The translations under genes were made by a program, and so were the position numbers. From the NCBI RefSeq assembly GCF_029873635.1, contig NC_080428.1:61429957-61493956 (forward strand): a stretch of 64,000 nucleotides of DNA, in the 5' to 3' direction. Source of the stretch: Malania oleifera (taxonomy: Eukaryota > Streptophyta > Magnoliopsida > Santalales > Ximeniaceae). Positions within the stretch are counted from its first letter, which is position 1. Each line of letters starts with the position of its first letter. Under the pieces are notes generated by a model that was not told where the DNA came from, made no database searches, and saw only the letters and a program-made list of their open reading frames with translations. Shown here piece by piece: positions 58,514 through 64,000 of the stretch.

Positions 58514-58951
58514 GTACTTATCTGTATGCATATAATATGCCTAACTGAGTAATTTTGTCAGATTTCTCTATTTTTTAGATATTGGTGTCTATGATCTGTA
58601 TTTATGTGAATTTTTGTGCTTATTCTTTCTGGTGCCGTCACATTTTGAATTTGGATTTGCCTTTGAAAATTTGTTGAAAAGAACTGTTAGAGGGACTGGT
58701 GAGTCCTTTTCTCACTACAAGTTGATTCTTACAGCTGCTACTTCATCAATTATAGTTCTTGATGTTGCACCTGATATTGAAAAATAAATAAATACTTCTA
58801 TGGCTTCTTCTGATTTTTATGTATATTGAATATTTCATTCATTTTGTCACTGTTTTTTACTTGGTGCGGCGATAACTTCCTTTGTTGTTTGTGTTTTAGG
58901 AGCATAATGGAAGTACTTTGTAGTTAGGAGTTGGTCATAAAATAATGAATG

Positions 58952-59305
58952 TGTTGGCTGGCATGACTCATGAAACTGAATCAAATTTATTTGTTGCTAT
59001 TCTCAGCAGCTATATCAAAGTTATTTGTTGCTATTCTTTAGGAGTTGAATCAGATTTATTTATTACTATTCTTTAAAATTTGAATCAGATTTATTTGTAG
59101 CTATTCCTTAGGATTATAACCATTTCTTCATGCTGATTTTTAGACTTAGTTGTTATGCTCAACAAGTAGCACATTTTTTTGCAATTTAGTTTTCATTATA
59201 CTGTATAAATAGATAGTTTGTTGCTCAATAAAAATTAGCCTTCTACAGTCTCTAAATCAACTTCTCTTATTATCCTTAGTTTCTGTTTTTTTTAAATATC
59301 CAACA
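58952..59305 (+). repeat. Copia-3 5' LTR
   Basis: 354 bp. Contains about four tandem units of roughly 37 bp built on ATTTATTTGTTGCTATTCTT (about 58980-59115), then TATAAATAG near 59205 and AATAAAAATTAG near 59228, a likely TATA box and polyadenylation signal. Confidence 0.9.
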
Positions 59306-59373
59306 AATTGGTATCAGAGCTATAGTCTTAAGGGACCTGTGAGATTGAGAGAGCTCAAACACAACCTATTCAA

Positions 59374-62360
59374 AATGAATTCAGAAAATTCATTCACTGC
59401 AATTGCACCTCCAGTGTTTGATGGAACAAATTATCAGATGTGGGCTATTAGAATGGAAGCATATCTTGATGCTAATGATATATGGGAAGCTGCTGAACAA
59501 GTATATAAAGTTCCACCACTGCCAAACAATCCAACTCTTGCACAAATCAAAAATCAAAAGGAGATGAAGCAAAGAAAATCAAAAGCAAGAGCAACCTTGT
59601 TTGCAGCAATGTCATCCACCATTTTACCAGAATAATGACACTGAAAACAGCCAAGGAAATTTGGGATTTTTTGAAGTAAGAATACGAAGGAAATGAAAGG
59701 GTCAAAGGGATGCAAGTGCTTAATTTGATCCGAGAATTTGAGATGCAAAAGATGAAAGAATCAGAAACAGTCAAGGAATATTCTGACAGACTTCTTGACA
59801 TTGTCAACAAGGTAAGACTCCTTGGTACTGATTTTTTTTATTCTAGAATTGTTCAAAAGGTCCTAGTCACAATTCCTGAAAAGTTTGAGGTTACAATTTC
59901 ATCTTTGGAAAGTTCAAAAGATCTGTTAAGCATTACCTTGGCAGAATTGTTGAATGCACTGCAGGCACAAGAACAAAGGAGGCTTATGAGGCAAGAAGGA
60001 TCTGTGGAGGGTGTTTTTCAAGCCAAATCACAGAACAACAATGGTGGAAAGAACAACAATGGTGGCAAAAACAAAAAAAAAAAAACAAAAACAAAAACAA
60101 AAACAAAAACAACAAGCCTAGAGGTTATGCAAGCAACAACAAAAATTTCCAAAGCAACAACACTCAAGTCTTTTCACCTTGCTCCTATTGCAAAAAAACC
60201 AATCATCCACAGAATAAGTGTTGGTGGAGGCCAGATGTAAGATGTCTCAAGTATGGTTAGTTAGGGCACATGGAAAGGATATGCAAGACTTAACAACAAC
60301 AAAGAGAAGCCAAGGCTGCTGAGGATCAACCTCAAGAGGAGCAGTTGTTTGTGGTATCATGCTTTGCCACCAACAGCTCCACAGAAAGCTGGCTTATAGA
60401 TAGTGGTTGTACAAACCACATGGAGTATGATCGAGAGCTCTTCAGAGAACTTGACAAGACTGCTATTTCTAAAGTCAGAATTGGAAATGGAACACACATT
60501 GCAATAAAAGACAAATGAGCAATAGCGATTGAAGGCCACACAGGTCTGAAATTAATTTCTGATGTTTTATATGTTCCTGAAATTAATCAAAATCTTTTGA
60601 GTGTTACTCAGTTGTTGGAGAAAGGCTATAAGGTGTTGTTTGAAAACAAAAACTATGTGATTAAAGATACAAAAGGCATAGAGGTGTTCAAAGTTCAAAT
60701 GAAAGGCAAAACCTTTGCCTTGGATTTAATGAAAGAGGAGCAGGCTGCTGTACACAAAGAAGATAGCAATACAGTGCTTTGGCACAAGAGATTGGGGCAT
60801 TTCCATCATGCCGCTCTACTTTTCATGAAGAAGAACAATCTGGTGAAAGGCTTGCCTGAATTAGAGGAGTCTCCTAAATGTGCTGCCTATCAGTATGGGA
60901 AGCAAACCAGAGTTCCTTTTCAACAAAACATGACTTGGAGGGCTACACAGAGGCTGCAATTAATACACACAGATGTGGGAGGACCAATGAAAACACCATC
61001 ATTGAATGGCAGTAAATATTATATTGCTTTCATTGATGATTACTGTAGAATGTGCTGGATTAATTTTATGAAGCTTAAATCTGAGGTTGCTGACATCTTC
61101 AGGAAGTTTAAAGCTTGTGTTGAAACTTAAAGCAGATGCAAAATGCTGGTGATCAGGTCTGATAATGGAACTAAATATACCGCTGAAAAATTTAACAAGT
61201 TTTGTGAAGCAGGCATTGAACATCAGTTGACAGCACCTTACACTCCTCAACAGAATGGTGTTGTGGAGAGGAAAAACCAGACAATTATGGAGATGACTAG
61301 GTGCTTGCTTCATGACAAAGGGCTGCCAAAGGAATTTTGGGCCGAGGCTGTAGATACAGCAGTTTTTCTGCTAAACAGATTGCCAACAAAAGCTTTGCTA
61401 AAAAAAAACTCCATTTGAAGCATCGTATGGCTATAAACCAAAGTTGCTTAATCTAAAGACATTTGGTTGCCTATGTTTCTCTTACATCCCTCAAGTTAAG
61501 AGAGACAAATTGGACAAAAAAGCAGAATTTGGGATTTTTGTAGGCTATAGCTCAATTTCAAAGGCCTACAGGATCTATATACCACAAAACAACAAAGTAA
61601 TTGTCAGTTGGGATGTTCAATTCCTTGAGTTAGATAACTGGAGTTGGGAGAATGACAAGAAGCTTGAGGTTCAGGAGGAGAATGATGATATGGATGATGA
61701 ACCTGTTAGAGGAACCAGATCACTCTCTGACATTTATCAGAGGTGTAATGTTGCTGTAATGGAGCTTGCAAGGTATGAAGAAGCTGCAACTAATCAGAAG
61801 TGGATAGCTGCAATGAAGGAGGAGCTAAAGATGATTGAAAAGAACCAAACATGGGAGGTGGTAGATAGACCTAAACACAAGAAAGCTATAGGAGTCAAGT
61901 GGGTTTACAGGACCAAGCTCAATCCTAATGGTTTTGTAAACAAGTACAAGGCAAGACTTGTTGTCAAGGGATATGCCCAGATATTTGGGGTATATTTTTC
62001 TGAAACTTTTGGCCCAGTTGCCAAGTTGGATACCATAAGGATGTTGCTGGCTCTTGCTGCACCAAAAGGCTGGGTTATACACCAAATGAATGTTAAGTCG
62101 GCCTTTTTGAATGGATACTTGGAGGAAGAAATCTTTGTGGACAACCAAACTGCAATTTCAATTGCTAACAATCCAGTGTTCCATGGCAAAACAAAACACT
62201 TCAAAATAAAATTTTATCTTCTAAGAGAGGTACAAAGGGAAGGAGAAGTGCAGCTGATCTACTGCAAAACAGAAAATCAAAGTGCTGACATCCTAACAAA
62301 GGCACTTCCGAAGATTAGATATGAATTCTTGAAGCAGAAGCTTGGTGTTTGCAACTCCAG
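59374..62360 (+). pseudogene. Copia-3 gag-pol remnant
   Basis: Gag starts near 59374 (FDGTNYQMWAIRMEAYLDAN). A zinc-knuckle region lies near 60180-60290, protease near 60390-60600, GAG-pre-integrase near 60770-60930, integrase core near 60960-61420, reverse transcriptase start near 61790-62130 (KKAIGVKWVYRTKLNPNGF) and the last part of RNase H near 62135-62330. Broken. Confidence 0.88.
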
Positions 62361-62373
62361 AGTCAAGGAGGAG

Positions 62374-62733
62374 TGTTGACCGGCATGACTCATGAAGTTG
62401 AATCAGATTTATTTGTTGCTATTCTTTAGGAGCTGAATTAGATTTATTTGTTGCTATTCTTTAGGAGCTGAATCAGATTTATTTGTTGCTATTCTTTAGG
62501 ATCTGAATTGGATTTATTTGTTGCTATTCTTTAGGATTATAACCATTTCTTCATGCTGATTTTTAGGCACTTAGTTGTTACGCTCAACAAGTAGCAAATT
62601 TTTCTGCAATTCAGTTTTCATTATGCTATATAAATAGATAGCTTGTTGCTCAATAAAAATTAGCCTTCTGCAGTCTCTAAATCAGCTTCTCTTATTATCC
62701 TTAGTCTCTGTTTTTTAAAAAAAATATCCAATA
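62374..62733 (+). repeat. Copia-3 3' LTR
   Basis: 360 bp, matching 58952-59305, with the same 37-bp tandem units (about 62400-62535). Confidence 0.92.
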
Positions 62734-64000
62734 GAATGATCTTAAATGATACAAAATATTTAGTTGTCATGATGAAATCAATGTGAATAATTTGGGATTT
62801 TTGCTTTGATTAATGAAACTGGAATATTTTTGGGGAGAACTATATTCTTATGATTGCGTGCGAGCTGTTATGTTGATCTGTAAGTACATTATAATTGAGT
62901 TCCAGTTGACATATAGATGAAAGCAATGATGTTAAATGCAAGCTGTTTGTTTAGAGTTAAAAAGGATTCTTTCTATTCTAAAAATGTCAATTAAGTAAAC
63001 ATGTCTTCTAGAGTCATGAATCGTCTCAATCCTTCAACTCTTTTACTAGATCTTCATGAATCATCTGTGTTCAGCCTAGATCGTTTTTGTCTGCTGGGGG
63101 TTGGAATGTTTACTCTCGTTCGATGTCCATACTAAGTTAACAAACTCTGCACAAAAGAGGCTTGTGCACATCTGTAAGTTCAACCCAATTCATATCCTTA
63201 TGAATGAAATGCGTTAAGAATCTTAAGATCACTGCAGAGAAACAAAATGGCGCAAGATCATGCAGAAAAGACTGATGTGCAACTCCAAGCCTAGCTGATG
63301 CAAATATATAATGAAGTTATGATGAGAAGCAGGCAAGCATAGCTAATATTAAGTAGTAAAGTTCCCAGGCATATCAGTACTCAGTCCCATAAGGAAAAAA
63401 ACGTTCTCAATCTTCTACAAATAATTGTATGAAAAGAAAACCATCCTATTAAGCTTCATTGTGCCTGTCACATGCCCCTTTTATATATTTGGATATAGAA
63501 GGGGAGAAAGGAAAAAGGTTCAAGACATGGTTCAAAACTGGAATGATTATTATAATTGTTGATAAGTCAAAACTAGGATGAATATAAATGATAGATGGAT
63601 GCTGATGTGCGTGTTTGGGCGATATTGCTTTGTTGCCTTAGAGCTCTTGAACTCTGTAAGGGATTGATGCATATGAGAAACTTTGACCATGCAAGAGGAA
63701 GTAAAACATCTCAATATTTCAAATATACCAGTATAACATTCTCTGGTTGCAGAGACAACCTTTTTGCTTTCCAAGTTAAATATCATATCACTAAAAGTAC
63801 AACTTTTATCATAATAAATGCAGATTTTTTTATTTTTTTTTTACTGTTTTAATATGTAATGAGAAATATTTAGATTGTGGGGGTTACGAAGTTAACTCTG
63901 CTTACGAATGGCTTCTATGTTTATATTCATAATTACAATCATTTGGAAAGTGTGATCCATGTATTAGAATTTTTCATTTTGGTTTCAACCAGTGCTTCAG

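Larger units (their letters stand above)
58952..62733 (+). mobile_element. Copia-3, LTR retrotransposon in the KDSB intron (fossil)
   Basis: Direct LTRs at 58952-59305 and 62374-62733, with a perfect GAATG duplication (58947-58951 and 62734-62738). Primer-binding site TGGTATCAGAGC at about 59309-59320 and polypurine tract AAGGAGGAG before the 3' LTR. Gag, protease, integrase and parts of reverse transcriptase and RNase H remain. The internal part is about 3 kb, short for a Copia element. Broken, with about half a dozen breaks. LTRs differ by several percent by eye, so it is moderately old. Confidence 0.92.
58514..64000 (+). other. first intron of KDSB, incomplete
   Basis: Runs at least 5.4 kb to the window edge. 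It contains Copia-3 (58952-62733) in the same orientation as the gene. The parts 58514-58951 and 62739-64000 show no exon or element that can be recognised. Confidence 0.7.

Noticed and set aside
63595-63852. Small plus-strand open frame in the right part of the window, considered as the next KDSB exon
   Set aside because: It does not resemble the expected RTWERAK-like continuation of CMP-KDO synthetase and has no supporting splice phase.

Overview
The window is nuclear DNA of a flowering plant, most likely a core eudicot. Genes have GT-AG introns, one gene codes for a PLS-class pentatricopeptide (PPR) protein ending in DYW, and plant Copia, Athila, Tekay-like and Cassandra elements fill most of the rest. 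The species cannot be told from the sequence.

Three host genes are present. (1) An apparently intact DEAD-box RNA helicase of the Arabidopsis RH48/RH33 type runs on the minus strand from 13431 down to 682. It has ten coding exons that join in phase to 788 residues. Its 8.7-kb second intron holds a Copia element and a LINE tail. (2) An intronless DYW-class PPR gene lies on the minus strand at 56277-58064. (3) The first exon of a CMP-KDO synthetase (KDSB) gene lies on the plus strand at 58244-58513. Its first intron runs off the right edge and contains a Copia element. Genes 2 and 3 are head to head, with 179 bp between start codons.

The 42 kb between the helicase and the PPR gene is almost entirely fossil LTR retrotransposons stacked inside each other. 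A minus-strand Copia remnant (Copia-2, 53231-56001) is interrupted by an Athila element (18490-53230). The Athila holds three direct insertions: a split solo LTR (B1, 23117-37844), a second solo LTR of the same family (B2, 39296-41374) and a minus-strand Tekay-like Gypsy element (Gypsy-C, 44212-52816). B1 is split by another Tekay-like element (Gypsy-A, 24426-37203). Gypsy-A in turn carries a reversed solo LTR of the B family (B3, 26190-28365) and a Cassandra TRIM whose LTRs carry 5S-rRNA-like sequence (31642-32385). Target-site duplications (TSDs) support most of these steps and give a relative insertion order. Left of the Athila, a 2.5-kb solo LTR (D, 15634-18162) interrupts a small tandem repeat.

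All coding retroelements here are broken. The most unusual sequence signals are a palindromic CGTCGACGA module shared by a Copia LTR and a Gypsy-like LTR family, sequence blocks shared by several LTR families, a 60-bp minisatellite inside Gypsy-A LTRs, the 5S-bearing Cassandra copy, and the very short divergent promoter between the PPR and KDSB genes.
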